From NCBI RefSeq assembly GCF_001418225.1, contig NZ_LIPT01000002.1, positions 310,001-374,000 on the forward strand: 64,000 nt of DNA. Reading direction: 5' to 3'. How positions within the stretch are numbered: the stretch's first letter is position 1; each line of letters begins with the position of its first letter. Below the pieces are notes generated by a model, which saw nothing but the letters and a program-made list of their open reading frames with translations, searched no databases and was not told the origin of the DNA. The DNA is from Pannonibacter indicus (GTDB lineage: Bacteria; Pseudomonadota; Alphaproteobacteria; Rhizobiales; Stappiaceae). The position numbers and the translations under genes were made by a program. Shown piece by piece: positions 27,060-36,486 of this stretch.

Positions 27060-27709
27060 CTGTCGCCATCATTGACTATGGCTCGGGCAACCTGCGCTCG
27101 GCTGCCAAGGCCTTCGAACGGGCTGCCCGCGACCATGCGAAGGTGCCGGATGTGATCGTCACCTCCGATCCGGACCAGGTGCTGAAGGCGGACCGCATCG
27201 TCCTTCCGGGCGTCGGTGCCTTTGCCGATTGCCGGCGCGGGCTTGAGGCCGTCGAGGGCATGCGCGAGGCGCTGGAGGAAAGCGTGCGCCGCAAGGGAAA
27301 GCCTTTCCTCGGCATCTGCGTCGGCATGCAGCTGATGGCTGCGCGCGGGCTGGAATTCGAAACGGTGGAAGGCCTCGGCTGGATCGACGGCGATGTCACG
27401 GCAATGCAGCCGTCTGATCCCTCGCTGAAGATCCCGCACATGGGCTGGAACACGATCAGCGTGCATCCGCAGTCCCACCCCGTTCTCAAGGGGCTGGCCA
27501 CCGGGCCGGACGGGCTGCATGCCTATTTCGTTCATTCCTTCCATTTCGCCTGCGCCCGCCCGGAAGACCGGCTGGCCACCTTCGACTATGCCGGCACCTT
27601 CACCGCGATGGTGGCGCGCGACACGATGGTCGGCACCCAGTTTCACCCGGAAAAGAGCCAGCGGCTCGGCCTCGGCCTCATTGCCAACTTCCTTGACTGG
27701 AAGCCCTGA
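27056..27709 (+). CDS. hisH: Imidazole glycerol phosphate synthase, glutaminase subunit
   Basis: A class I glutamine amidotransferase of 217 residues. It has the nucleophilic cysteine in [11 protein letters not shown] and the His/Glu pair in [10 protein letters not shown]. It supplies ammonia to HisF. The start overlaps the DUF2628 stop. Confidence 0.97.
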   Translation: MTVAIIDYGSGNLRSAAKAFERAARDHAKVPDVIVTSDPDQVLKADRIVLPGVGAFADCRRGLEAVEGMREALEESVRRKGKPFLGICVGMQLMAARGLEFETVEGLGWIDGDVTAMQPSDPSLKIPHMGWNTISVHPQSHPVLKGLATGPDGLHAYFVHSFHFACARPEDRLATFDYAGTFTAMVARDTMVGTQFHPEKSQRLGLGLIANFLDWKP

Positions 27710-27772
27710 GACCCGGCTTTCCCGTCTGAAGCACGATTACAGCGCGGCAGGCGCCGCAAGAGAGACATTTCC

Positions 27773-28510
27773 ATGATCCTTTTTCCAGCCATCGACCTCA
27801 AGGACGGCCAGTGCGTGCGCCTGAAGCTGGGCGACATGGACCAGGCCACCGTCTTCAACGACAATCCGGCGGCGCAGGCCAAGGCCTTTGAAGATCAGGG
27901 CTTCGAATATCTGCATGTGGTTGACCTCAACGGCGCCTTTGCCGGGGAAAGCGTCAACGGCGCGGCGGTGGAAGCCATTCTCGGCGCAACGAAAAACCCG
28001 GTGCAGCTGGGCGGTGGCATCCGCACGCTCGCCCATATCGAAAGCTGGCTGGCCAAGGGCATCTCCCGCGTCATTCTCGGCACCGTCGCGGTGCGGGACC
28101 CTGAACTGGTGCGCGAGGCCTGCCGCAAGTTCCCCGGCAAGGTCGCCGTCGGCATCGACGCCAAGGGCGGCCATGTGGCGGTGGAAGGCTGGGCGGAAAC
28201 TTCCGAACTCACCGCCGTGGACCTTGCCCGGCGCTTCGAGGATGCCGGCGTTTCGGCCATCATCTATACGGATATCGACCGGGACGGCGTGTTGAAGGGC
28301 CTCAACATCCCCTCGACGCTGGAACTGGCCGCTGCCGTGTCCATTCCCGTCATCGCCTCGGGGGGGCTTGCCTCCATCGAGGACATCAAGCGCCTGCTGC
28401 AGCCGGACTGCGCCATCCTGGAAGGCGCCATCTCCGGCCGCGCCCTCTACGACGGCCGCCTTGACCCGGCCGAAGCCATGGCCCTGATCCGGGCGGCAAG
28501 GGAAAGCTGA
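27773..28510 (+). CDS. hisA: ProFAR isomerase
   Basis: A 245-residue TIM barrel, phosphoribosylformimino-AICAR-P isomerase. The catalytic aspartates are in [12 protein letters not shown] and TDIDRDG, and the phosphate loops are QLGGGIR and ASGGLAS. In most rhizobia hisF follows closely; here about 880 bases with a broken DUF3800 gene intervene. Confidence 0.97.
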   Translation: MILFPAIDLKDGQCVRLKLGDMDQATVFNDNPAAQAKAFEDQGFEYLHVVDLNGAFAGESVNGAAVEAILGATKNPVQLGGGIRTLAHIESWLAKGISRVILGTVAVRDPELVREACRKFPGKVAVGIDAKGGHVAVEGWAETSELTAVDLARRFEDAGVSAIIYTDIDRDGVLKGLNIPSTLELAAAVSIPVIASGGLASIEDIKRLLQPDCAILEGAISGRALYDGRLDPAEAMALIRAARES

Positions 28511-28650
28511 ATCAGATGAAGGGGTTGGGACTTCTTGCTTAAGCCTATGAAAATGCTTGACAAAATCTGAAAACCCTTATCTTTGGACCAAATGGATTGG
28601 GGGTTCCCGGCCGGCGTCAGGCTCTGGAGTAATCCGGGGCCTTTCGCTTT

Positions 28651-29345
28651 TCAGACGAAGATTCCACGCCCCTTTGCACCCAGAGAGGCGCCGCCGATCA
28701 TCTTTCTGGACAGGATCTCGAAGGCCCGGTTCGGCTGATCCTTGCGGAACACGCTGAGGGCCATGGGCCTTGCGGTCAGATCAGCAATCTGCAGGCCAAT
28801 CGAATTGGATTTCTTGTCGAGAAAAATCGCCTCGAAACCAGGCATTGGCGTCCGGATCTGGTTGTCTCCGGCAATGATGCGCCGGAAGGCCAGTTCAAGC
28901 TCCTGATCCTCCCGGGTCCCGCGTTTCTCGAAGATGAAGAACGTCCGCTTGCCGGTTTCCTGCTTTGCCTTGAGAAACTGATGGACCTTGACGAGACAGA
29001 TCCCAAGGGCGATGGCGTAGGGATTGTCCGGAAAGAAATCCAGCTTCAGCTCACTTTTCAGGATGACACATCTTGCAGGAAGCTTTCGCGCAGCCTCTGA
29101 ACGGTGAAAAGCCTGAAGTCGCCCTTCTGCTTTCTGATCTCGTGCTCATGCAGAATGACGGCATCATGGCCGAAGTAGTGGAACTTGATCCGCTGGAAGC
29201 GGGGAACGATCTGGCTGCAATAGCTTGATTTTTTGAAGCCGCAGAGCGACAAGGCAAAAACTGGAAAGTTCACGTCGATGGACGTCAGCGAATGATCGCC
29301 GCTTTCGTCCGCATAGAAGATGTAAGAACTGTCCGTCTCTGCCAT
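28651..29345 (-). pseudogene. DUF3800 protein, frameshifted
   Basis: A gene in the opposite direction splits hisA from hisF. Its first 95 codons (start 29345) give SSYIFYADESGDHS, the DUF3800 N-terminal motif with two acidic residues, and then stop at 29058-29060. The rest of a DUF3800 protein continues in another frame down to a TGA at 28651, including FPDNPYAIALGICL, TFFIFEKRGTREDQELE and LQIADLTARPMAL. The join lacks the central FxxIAVxID-like strand, suggesting a small frame-shifting deletion around 29060-29075. DUF3800 proteins are RNase H-fold accessory genes, often mobile. Probably inactive. Confidence 0.8.
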
Positions 29346-29390
29346 TCAGATTCCATATCTGCGTGGCCATGAAATTGCAAAGGCCCGCGC

Positions 29391-30170
29391 ATGACCCTCA
29401 AGGCCCGCATCATTCCCTGTCTCGACGTCAAGGACGGCCGTGTCGTCAAGGGCGTCAACTTCGTTGATCTGGTGGATGCCGGAGACCCGGTGGAGGCGGC
29501 CAAGGCCTATGATGCCGCAGGCGCCGACGAGCTGTGCTTCCTTGACATCACCGCCAGCCACGAGGGCCGGGACACCATCTTCGACGTGGTACGGCGCACG
29601 GCGGAGGCCTGCTTCATGCCCGTCACCGTCGGCGGCGGCGTGCGCACGGTGGAGGATATCCGCAAGCTGCTGATCGCGGGGGCCGACAAGGTGTCGATCA
29701 ACACGGCGGCGGTCAGCAATCCGGATTTCGTGCGCGAGGCTGCAGAGAAATTCGGAGCCCAGTGCATCGTCGTCTCCATCGACGCCAAGCAGGTGAATGC
29801 GGAAGGTGAAGCACCGCGCTTCGAGATCTTCACCCACGGCGGGCGCAACGCCACCGGCATCGATGCCGTGGAATTTGCGCAGAAGGTGGTGGAGCTGGGC
29901 GCTGGCGAGCTGCTGGTCACCTCCATGGACCGGGACGGCACCAAGTCCGGCTACAACATTGCCCTGACGCGGGCGATTGCCGATGCTGTGCCGGTGCCGG
30001 TGATTGCCTCTGGCGGCGCCGGCACGCTCGACCACCTGGTAGAGGGCGTGCGCGACGGCCATGCGACGGCCGTTCTGGCCGCCTCGATCTTCCACTTCGG
30101 CACCTACAGCATTGGTGAGGCAAAAACCCACATGGCTGCCGCAGGGATACCTATGCGAATGGATACCTGA
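29391..30170 (+). CDS. hisF: Imidazole glycerol phosphate synthase, cyclase subunit
   Basis: A 259-residue TIM barrel. Catalytic aspartates are in [14 protein letters not shown] and [12 protein letters not shown], and phosphate loops are VGGGVRT and ASGGAGT. It uses HisH-derived ammonia to close the imidazole ring. AAAGG precedes the ATG. Its separation from hisA means it may now need its own promoter. Confidence 0.97.
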   Translation: MTLKARIIPCLDVKDGRVVKGVNFVDLVDAGDPVEAAKAYDAAGADELCFLDITASHEGRDTIFDVVRRTAEACFMPVTVGGGVRTVEDIRKLLIAGADKVSINTAAVSNPDFVREAAEKFGAQCIVVSIDAKQVNAEGEAPRFEIFTHGGRNATGIDAVEFAQKVVELGAGELLVTSMDRDGTKSGYNIALTRAIADAVPVPVIASGGAGTLDHLVEGVRDGHATAVLAASIFHFGTYSIGEAKTHMAAAGIPMRMDT

Positions 30171-30223
30171 TTTCGGCCGGAATCCGGTGTAAGTTTCACC
30201 TGTTACGGGAAAAGACTGCTCTG

Positions 30224-30547
30224 ATGACAGCATTCACTCTGGCCGATCTGGAAGCCATCGTAGCGGCCCGTGCGGCGAGCGACGATGAAATGTCCTACAC
30301 CCGCAAGCTGGTGGGCAAAGGCGTTGGCAAATGTGCCCAGAAACTGGGTGAAGAAGCCGTGGAGGCCGCGATTGCAGCCGTGCAAGGCGACCGGGCTGGC
30401 CTCAAGGGTGAGGCCGCGGATCTTCTGTATCACCTCATGGTGGTGCTGAAAGTCTGCGGTGTGAGCCTTGACGAGGTCATGGCGGAACTGGCCGCACGCA
30501 CCGGGCAAACCGGCCTCGAGGAAAAAGCCTCGCGGCCTGCAAGCTGA
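30224..30547 (+). CDS. hisE: Phosphoribosyl-ATP diphosphatase
   Basis: A 107-residue MazG-fold enzyme that hydrolyses PR-ATP to [16 protein letters not shown] and the later [13 protein letters not shown] carry the acidic metal ligands. It is the usual rhizobial neighbour of hisF and coaA. Confidence 0.96.
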   Translation: MTAFTLADLEAIVAARAASDDEMSYTRKLVGKGVGKCAQKLGEEAVEAAIAAVQGDRAGLKGEAADLLYHLMVVLKVCGVSLDEVMAELAARTGQTGLEEKASRPAS

Positions 30548-30590
30548 AGCCCGTGCGGCGCCTGAGCCTTTCAAGGCGTGATGCGCCGGC
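30547..30590. repeat. Dispersed intergenic repeat, copy 2
   Basis: It begins AAGCCCGTGCGGCGCCTGAG at the hisE stop. GCCTT-TC-AAGGC forms the tip and GGCGC/GCGCC the base of an imperfect hairpin. It matches 7698-7740 over nearly its whole length. Confidence 0.6.
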
Positions 30591-30635
30591 ATCGCGGATG
30601 CCTTGAGACACAGCATCCGGACCGGAAAGGCCCGC

Positions 30636-31637
30636 ATGCAATCCCTTGGAACAACCGGGACAGAGCCGCCCATGGACCAGACTGTCATCCGCCCCGAAAC
30701 CATGGACCTGTCGCCGTACAGGGTCTTCACGGAAAACGAATGGTCGCGGCTGCGCGCCGACACGCCCATGACGCTGACCTCTGCCGAGGTGAGCGAGCTG
30801 CGGGCGCTGAACGACCCCATTTCCATGGCGCAGGTGGAGAGCATCTATCTGCCGCTGTCGCGGCTGCTGGCCTATTACGCCGAAGCCACGCTGATCCTGC
30901 ATCAGGCGACCAAGCGCTTCCTCGGCGTGGCGGAGAGCAAGACGCCCTTCATTATCGGCGTTGCAGGCTCCGTGGCAGTGGGCAAGTCCACCACCTCGCG
31001 CATCCTGCGCGCCCTGCTCGCCCGCTGGCCGGCAAGCCCGAAGGTGGATCTTGTCACCACCGATGGCTTTCTCTTCCCCAATGCTGTGCTGGAAGCCGAA
31101 GGCCTGATGCAGCGCAAAGGCTTTCCCGAGAGCTTTGACCGCACGGCGCTGCTGACCTTCCTTTCAGACATCAAGGCCGGCAAGCGCAACGTGCGGGCGC
31201 CCGTCTATTCGCACTTCTACTATGATGTGATGCCCGGCCACTCGGTCACCATCGACCAGCCGGACATCCTCATCGTTGAAGGGCTCAATGTGCTGCAGAC
31301 GCGGGAGCTGCCGAAGGATGGCCGGGCTGTGCCCTTCGTCTCGGATTTCTTCGACTTCTCGGTCTATATCGACGCGCCGGAGGACATTCTGGAGACCTGG
31401 TACGTGGAGCGCTTCATGCACCTGCGTGAAACCGCCTTCCGCGATCCCGGCTCCTATTTCCACCGCTACTCGCGGATCACGGATGAGGAAGCCCTTGCGA
31501 CGGCCAAGAGCATCTGGACCAACATCAACCTGCTGAACCTGCAGGAAAACATCCTGCCGACGCGCCCGCGCGCCGATCTCATCCTGACCAAGGATGCCAA
31601 TCACCGGATTTCAAAAGTCGCCCTGCGGCGCATCTGA
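30636..31637 (+). CDS. coaA: Pantothenate kinase
   Basis: Type I pantothenate kinase of about 333 residues, the first step in coenzyme A synthesis. It has the P-loop [24 protein letters not shown], and [14 protein letters not shown] 30636 is preferred because GGAAAGG lies six bases upstream; 30672 and 30603 are alternatives. In rhizobia coaA commonly follows hisE, as here. Confidence 0.95.
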   Translation: MQSLGTTGTEPPMDQTVIRPETMDLSPYRVFTENEWSRLRADTPMTLTSAEVSELRALNDPISMAQVESIYLPLSRLLAYYAEATLILHQATKRFLGVAESKTPFIIGVAGSVAVGKSTTSRILRALLARWPASPKVDLVTTDGFLFPNAVLEAEGLMQRKGFPESFDRTALLTFLSDIKAGKRNVRAPVYSHFYYDVMPGHSVTIDQPDILIVEGLNVLQTRELPKDGRAVPFVSDFFDFSVYIDAPEDILETWYVERFMHLRETAFRDPGSYFHRYSRITDEEALATAKSIWTNINLLNLQENILPTRPRADLILTKDANHRISKVALRRI

Positions 31638-31662
31638 AATCCGGGAGAAGGCCTGGCTGGGC

Positions 31663-33471
31663 TCACCCCCGCCCGCAGAAGACGTCGTAAAGACCCGGGC
31701 GGGACCAGGTGACGTTGTCCCGCTGGCCCTGGAGGGCATAGCCGTTTGCTTCATAGCGGAAGCCTGTCCCGCCATTGACGCGCGGCAGCGTGACGGAGAC
31801 CTGCCCGAACTCGGTCACCATCGCAACGCCACGGGCGGTGTCATAGACGACCTGCAGGTCGATACCGGCAGTGCAGATATAGTTCGTGGTGCTGACATTG
31901 CCGATGGGCGCGGGCGGCAGCAGCATGCCCGGAGCCTGCGGCTGCATGGGCTGCACCGGCGGCGCAGGCGTGAAGGCCCCCTGCGGCAGGCCTTGCTGAC
32001 CGGGTATGGGGCCTGCATTCGACTGTCCGATCACCACGGTCTGCTGCGGCTCGCGGCTGATATAAATGCCGAGGCACTGGCCCACATCAGTCGTGACGAG
32101 CCAGGCATTGGAGATGATGGATTCCTGATCCAGCACCTGCCCCGGCTCAAGGCGCGCATAGAACTGCTGGATGCCTGAATAGTCGATCCAGAACACATCA
32201 ATGGGTCCGCCCCGGGCGTTGCGGAACAGCATGCGGCCCCGGAAGCCGCCGTCGAGCGAGCGGATCCCGCCAAGTTCGGCGCAAGCCAGATCTCCCATGC
32301 CGCCCGCCATGGCCGGGCTGGAGTTGGGATCCACGATCTGGTCCGGCAAGGCGCAAGCGGCGGCAAACAGGCGCACGGAACGGGCACTGCCCTTCAGGGA
32401 CACCGGCGTGACGGCTCCCTCGACAATCACCTCCAGAACGGATTTGCGCGCCATCACGTCCCAGACGGGGTCGGTGGCGGCCACGGTGAACTCCGGCAGG
32501 GGGCGCCCTTGCGGGTTGTTCGCATCGGAACCGGTGGCATCATAGCCCGTGTAGAACTCTTCCGACTTCAGCGCCACGGAGACGGGGCTGCCCTGATAGA
32601 CCGGAGCGGCGGTCTGGGGCACGCTGACGGTAATGAAGCCGGACTGCGGCGTGCAGCGGGCAATGAAATCGGCATCTGCGCCTTGCGCCGAGCCATGCAC
32701 GAGCCGCGCCATCGTCGAGCCAAGCTCGGTGCCGGTGACCCTCCATTCCCGCTCAACTGGCGCAGCCGGCTGGACGGGGCTGTCCAGCGGCGGCAGCGGT
32801 GACGGCTGGCTCTGCGGAACGGGAGCCTGAACTTGCGGCCGGGCCTCTCTCTGGGGCTCGCTCTGGGTTTGCGGCTGTGCCTGCGTTTGCGGCGGCGTCT
32901 GGACCTGCGGCTGAGGCTGGGTTTGTGTTTGTGTTTGTGTTTGTGTTTGTGTTTGGGTCTGCGGCTGTGTCTGGGGCGCCTGCGCCGCCGGAGCCGTTGC
33001 GGCCGGGGTCTGCGTGCTCTGGCTCTGAGCGGGCTGTGCGGAAGAGGAGCCCGAGGGTCTGGCCGGCGCTGGAGTGACACCTGCACCGCCGACGACGCGC
33101 GGACGGCCGCCAACCTCCCGCTTCACATCCACCGTCACCGCGCCACCGGAGGCACAGATATCGGCGCTCTCGCGCAGGACACGGCTGTTCTCCAGCGTGA
33201 TTTCAAGCTCGACCTGACAGCTGACAGTGGATGGATCGATAGCCCCCGTCACAGTCTCGACTACGGCGCCTTCAATGCCGCGGGAGATGATCGGGCGGTA
33301 ACGCTTGTTGACCAGAATTGAGCGGATACCCGGCTCGGCCGGAACGACCTGCACCCGAATCTGCTCCGGCAGGCTCTGGGCGAAGACGGGTTGCGCAGAT
33401 AACGTGGCCGCCAGAAGCGTCAGAAGTCCGGCCGTCGCACCCCGGGCACCGCCGCTGAACATCCACCCCAT
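31663..33471 (-). CDS. Secreted protein with Q/T/P linker, VHL-beta-like and MliC-like domains
   Basis: A protein of about 600 residues. Signal peptide about 1-31 (LLTLLAATLSAQPVFA, cut before QSLPEQ), a short beta-rich domain to about 130, then a Gln/Thr/Pro linker (about 132-240) with a run of QT pairs, and an unassigned domain (about 245-375). Next is a VHL-beta-like domain (about 402-468) with MLFRNARGG, VFWIDYSGIQQFYARLEPG and NAWLV. The C-terminus (about 528-600) is MliC-like, with YICTAGIDLQVVYD and NVTWSRPGLYDVFC, as in lysozyme inhibitors. ATG 33471 has GAGGG upstream; 33489 is possible. An exported role is inferred; binding partners are unknown. Confidence 0.8.
   Translation of the reverse strand: MGWMFSGGARGATAGLLTLLAATLSAQPVFAQSLPEQIRVQVVPAEPGIRSILVNKRYRPIISRGIEGAVVETVTGAIDPSTVSCQVELEITLENSRVLRESADICASGGAVTVDVKREVGGRPRVVGGAGVTPAPARPSGSSSAQPAQSQSTQTPAATAPAAQAPQTQPQTQTQTQTQTQTQTQPQPQVQTPPQTQAQPQTQSEPQREARPQVQAPVPQSQPSPLPPLDSPVQPAAPVEREWRVTGTELGSTMARLVHGSAQGADADFIARCTPQSGFITVSVPQTAAPVYQGSPVSVALKSEEFYTGYDATGSDANNPQGRPLPEFTVAATDPVWDVMARKSVLEVIVEGAVTPVSLKGSARSVRLFAAACALPDQIVDPNSSPAMAGGMGDLACAELGGIRSLDGGFRGRMLFRNARGGPIDVFWIDYSGIQQFYARLEPGQVLDQESIISNAWLVTTDVGQCLGIYISREPQQTVVIGQSNAGPIPGQQGLPQGAFTPAPPVQPMQPQAPGMLLPPAPIGNVSTTNYICTAGIDLQVVYDTARGVAMVTEFGQVSVTLPRVNGGTGFRYEANGYALQGQRDNVTWSRPGLYDVFCGRG
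32921..32955. repeat. Hexanucleotide microsatellite (GTTTGT)n inside CDS
   Basis: Five full GTTTGT units and most of a sixth. On the coding strand each unit gives Gln-Thr, so gain or loss of units changes linker length without shifting the frame. Confidence 0.9.
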
Positions 33472-33733
33472 GTCGTCCCTCATCTTCATGCGTTTGCACC
33501 CGTCCGGGACAAGCCCGGCGCGAGCCGCTTTTAGCCTTGCCAGGCCACTCACGGCAATATCGCAAACACTTGGGGCGGGATTTTGCTCATTTGACGCCCG
33601 CACCCGAAGCGCCGGAAGTACCCCAGCGCTATCAATTGCATCTGGTGCGAGGCTGGCGGCCCGGCTTACAGCAAGGCTCAGATATGCTGACGCATCATGC
33701 CTTGAAATTGCTCATGCGCCACACGGTCTCACA

Positions 33734-34291
33734 TCAGCGCGGGGCGCGCTTGGCCAGAATCCGCTGCAGCGTGCGCCGGTGCATGTTGAGCCGGCGCGCC
33801 GTTTCCGAGACATTGCGCTCGCACATTTCATAGACGCGCTGGATATGCTCCCAGCGGACGCGGTCGGCGGACATGGGGTTTTCCGGCGGAACGGCCTTCT
33901 CGTCGCCTTCGCGGGTCAGTGCGGCAAAGACGTCATCCGCATCGGCGGGCTTGGAGAGATAGTCGATGGCGCCGAGCTTCACCGCCGTTACCGCCGTGGC
34001 GATATTGCCATAGCCCGTGAGGATGACGGCGCGGGCGTCAGGACGGCTTTCGCGGATCGCCTCGATCACATCAAGGCCGCTGCCATCTTCCAGGCGCATA
34101 TCGACCACGGCAAAGGCCGGAGCACGGGCCCCCACCTTCGCGATGGCCTCACGCACGCTTTCCGCTGTTTCGACCTCGAACCCGCGCTTTTCCATGGCGC
34201 GGGCAAGGCGCTGGTTGAAGGCCTTGTCGTCATCAACAAGCAGCAGACTCTTGTCTTCCGCCTCGATCTTGCGAAGCTCTGTGTCACTCAT
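33734..34291 (-). CDS. actR: Redox response regulator ActR/RegA
   Basis: A 185-residue two-domain regulator: receiver (about 14-130, acidic pocket LLVDDDK, phospho-acceptor D64 in FAVVDMRLEDG, lysine in LSKPAD) and a Fis-type helix-turn-helix at the C-terminus (VSETARRLNMHRRTLQRIL). The short Pro-containing linker (VPPENPMSADR) is typical of ActR/RegA/PrrA. These regulators control respiration, nitrogen and carbon fixation genes in response to redox state. The cognate sensor is 58 bases upstream. Confidence 0.95.
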   Translation of the reverse strand: MSDTELRKIEAEDKSLLLVDDDKAFNQRLARAMEKRGFEVETAESVREAIAKVGARAPAFAVVDMRLEDGSGLDVIEAIRESRPDARAVILTGYGNIATAVTAVKLGAIDYLSKPADADDVFAALTREGDEKAVPPENPMSADRVRWEHIQRVYEMCERNVSETARRLNMHRRTLQRILAKRAPR

Positions 34292-34349
34292 GGGTGCCGT
34301 CCTGCATTTACAGACGTGATCAGCTCCGCTGCCAGCATGGTGTGGCCGC

Positions 34350-35708
34350 TCACGGAGCCCCTCGCTCGTGAATAGTGTCCTTTATATGGCCAGAAACCGC
34401 GGCCGGGTCCATATCCGTGGCGCCTTCAATGCTGCTGCGCGGCCAGGAAATACGCACGACAGCCCCTGTTTCGGGGGCCGGGCGGTTCTCCAGCATCAGC
34501 CGCGCGCCGGTCCGTTCCAGCAGGGTTTTCGCAATGAAAAAGCCAAGTCCCAGGCCTCCACCGGTCTGGGAACGGGAGGCGCGGGAGGAGATGTAGGGCT
34601 CGCCGATCCGCGACAAAACGTCCGGGGTAAAGCCGGGACCGTCATCGCGGATCTCGATACGGACGGTCCGGTGATCCCAGGAGGTTTTCACATGAACGGC
34701 GGAAGCGGCAAAATCCACCGCGTTTTCAAGGAGATTGCCGAGGCCATAGCGGATGGCCGGATTGCGCACGCCCACCGGCTCCGGCTCCTTGCCGGCAAAG
34801 CCCACCTTGATGTCGATGCCGAAGCCGCGGTGCGGCTCCACCACTTCCTCGATGAGCTGCGACATGGGCATGCGCTGGAACAGCTGGTCCTTGTCGCTCG
34901 ACAGGGTGGTCAGCTGGCGCAGGATATCGCGGCAGCGCTCGGCCTGGGCGCGGATCAGCACCACATCCTCGCGGCGCGGATCCCCCTCATCAAATTCCCG
35001 CGAGAGTTCCTTGGCCGTCAGAAAAATCGTTGCCAGAGGCGTGCCCAGCTCGTGGGCGGCGGCAGCGGCAAGACCATCGAGGGCGTTGAGATGCTGCTCA
35101 CGCGCCAGAACCAGCTCGCTGGCGGCCAGCGCATCAGCCAGCTGGCGCGCTTCCACGGCCACGCGGAAGGCATAGACGGCCATGAAGGCGAGGGAGGAGA
35201 CAAGCGCCACCCAGACGCCCACCGAATAGACATCCGGCAGTGAGAAGACATGCGGCTCCGGCCAGGGCAGCGGCAGGTGGACGAAAGCCAGCAGTGTGGC
35301 GCAGACCGTCACCAGCAAGCCCAGCATCAGCGTCAAGCGGCCCGACAGGCCGGTGGCCGACACCATCACCGGCGCCAGCAGCAGGAAGGCGAAGGGATTG
35401 CCAAGGCCGCCGGTCAGGAACAGCAGGCCGCTCATCTGCAGGATATCATAGGCCAGCTGCCCGGCCGCCGCCCAGTCCGGCAGGCGTTTGGCGGAAGGGG
35501 AGCGGATCTTCAGGAAGACGTTGAGCCAGGCCGAACAGGCGACCAGCGCAAAGGCGGGAGCGGAAGGGACCGGATAGCCCAGCCCCAGCTGCACCACGAG
35601 CAGGGCCACGGTCTGGCCCGCAACCGCCAGCCAGCGCAGGCGCACCAGCGTATCCAGGCTGAGCCTGCGGTGGGAAAGGATGAAACCGGATTCAACTGGG
35701 TTGCTCAT
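34350..35708 (-). CDS. actS: Redox sensor kinase ActS/RegB
   Basis: A 452-residue membrane kinase with about six N-terminal membrane segments. The ubiquinone-binding heptapeptide GGLGNPF is present at about 100-106. The phospho-acceptor is H219 in AAAHELGTPLATI, and the redox cysteine is in AQAERCRDIL (about C259). The ATPase domain follows with NLLENAVDFA, DDGPGFT and GLGLGFF. Both known redox inputs (quinone pocket and cysteine) are thus retained. Confidence 0.95.
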   Translation of the reverse strand: MSNPVESGFILSHRRLSLDTLVRLRWLAVAGQTVALLVVQLGLGYPVPSAPAFALVACSAWLNVFLKIRSPSAKRLPDWAAAGQLAYDILQMSGLLFLTGGLGNPFAFLLLAPVMVSATGLSGRLTLMLGLLVTVCATLLAFVHLPLPWPEPHVFSLPDVYSVGVWVALVSSLAFMAVYAFRVAVEARQLADALAASELVLAREQHLNALDGLAAAAAHELGTPLATIFLTAKELSREFDEGDPRREDVVLIRAQAERCRDILRQLTTLSSDKDQLFQRMPMSQLIEEVVEPHRGFGIDIKVGFAGKEPEPVGVRNPAIRYGLGNLLENAVDFAASAVHVKTSWDHRTVRIEIRDDGPGFTPDVLSRIGEPYISSRASRSQTGGGLGLGFFIAKTLLERTGARLMLENRPAPETGAVVRISWPRSSIEGATDMDPAAVSGHIKDTIHERGAP

Positions 35709-35923
35709 GGCTTCTAACTGAGCCGAAATCCGTGCCCTGGCAAGTCCTCACTTCTTGCGTGCCCTCACCTCTTCTATGCCCTGGCCTCTTGTGTGAACAG
35801 GTGTCCGCGTGCTAGCCAGCCAGTCCAGATGGTGTTCTGCGACCGACGAGCGGGCACCGGCTTACCGCTTGATGGCCCGGAGCATTCTGCCGGGCCTGAA
35901 ACTGAAAGACGGATACGAGACAG

Positions 35924-36418
35924 ATGACGGACATCAACGAAGGTGGCGCCGCGGCGCAGGGCAGCGATGCAAAGGGCGGCGAAGCACCGGGCCTCAGCAT
36001 CCTGGCCCAGTACATCAAGGACCTGTCCTTCGAGAACCCGAACGCGCCGCGCTCGCTGCAGCAGGGCGAACAGCCGAAGCTCGACATCTCGGTGAACGTC
36101 AGCGCCCAGCCGGTCGCCGATGGTCATTTCGATGTGGTCCTGTCGCTGAGCGCAAAGGCCGAGCGTCCGAACATGGTCATGTTCAACGTGGAGCTGGTCT
36201 ATGGCGGCCTGTTCCGCATCAACGGCGTGCCGAACGAGCACCTGCACCCCTTCGTCATGATCGAGTGCCCGCGCATGCTCTTCCCGTTTGCACGCCAGAT
36301 CCTGGCCGATGCGACCCGCAACGGCGGCTTCCCGCCGCTGATGCTGGACCCGATCGACTTCGCCCAGCTCTACCGCCAGAACATGGCGAACCAGGAAACG
36401 GCTCCGGTTCCAAACTGA
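35924..36418 (+). CDS. secB: Protein-export chaperone SecB
   Basis: A 164-residue tetrameric chaperone that keeps preproteins unfolded for SecA. The core [29 protein letters not shown] and [21 protein letters not shown] are diagnostic. An acidic N-terminal tail precedes the core. It is divergent from actS and followed by a good terminator. Confidence 0.97.
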   Translation: MTDINEGGAAAQGSDAKGGEAPGLSILAQYIKDLSFENPNAPRSLQQGEQPKLDISVNVSAQPVADGHFDVVLSLSAKAERPNMVMFNVELVYGGLFRINGVPNEHLHPFVMIECPRMLFPFARQILADATRNGGFPPLMLDPIDFAQLYRQNMANQETAPVPN

Positions 36419-36445
36419 TCCGGCGCAGTCTTCAAGACAGCTTCA

Positions 36446-36480
36446 GGCCGCAGACCCTCCGGGCTGCGGCCTTTGCTTTT
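36446..36480 (+). terminator. Terminator after secB
   Basis: GGCCGCAG (36446-36453) and CTGCGGCC (36464-36471) form an 8-bp stem with a 10-base loop, followed by TTTGCTTTT. Confidence 0.85.
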
Positions 36481-36486
36481 CAAGGT

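Noticed and set aside
32921-32955. Possible CRISPR-like or clustered repeat
   Set aside because: Units are six bases with no spacers; it is a coding microsatellite.
32833-33321. Leu/Arg/Cys repeat protein opposite the Q/T linker
   Set aside because: It is only the antisense reading of the GTTTGT repeat region.
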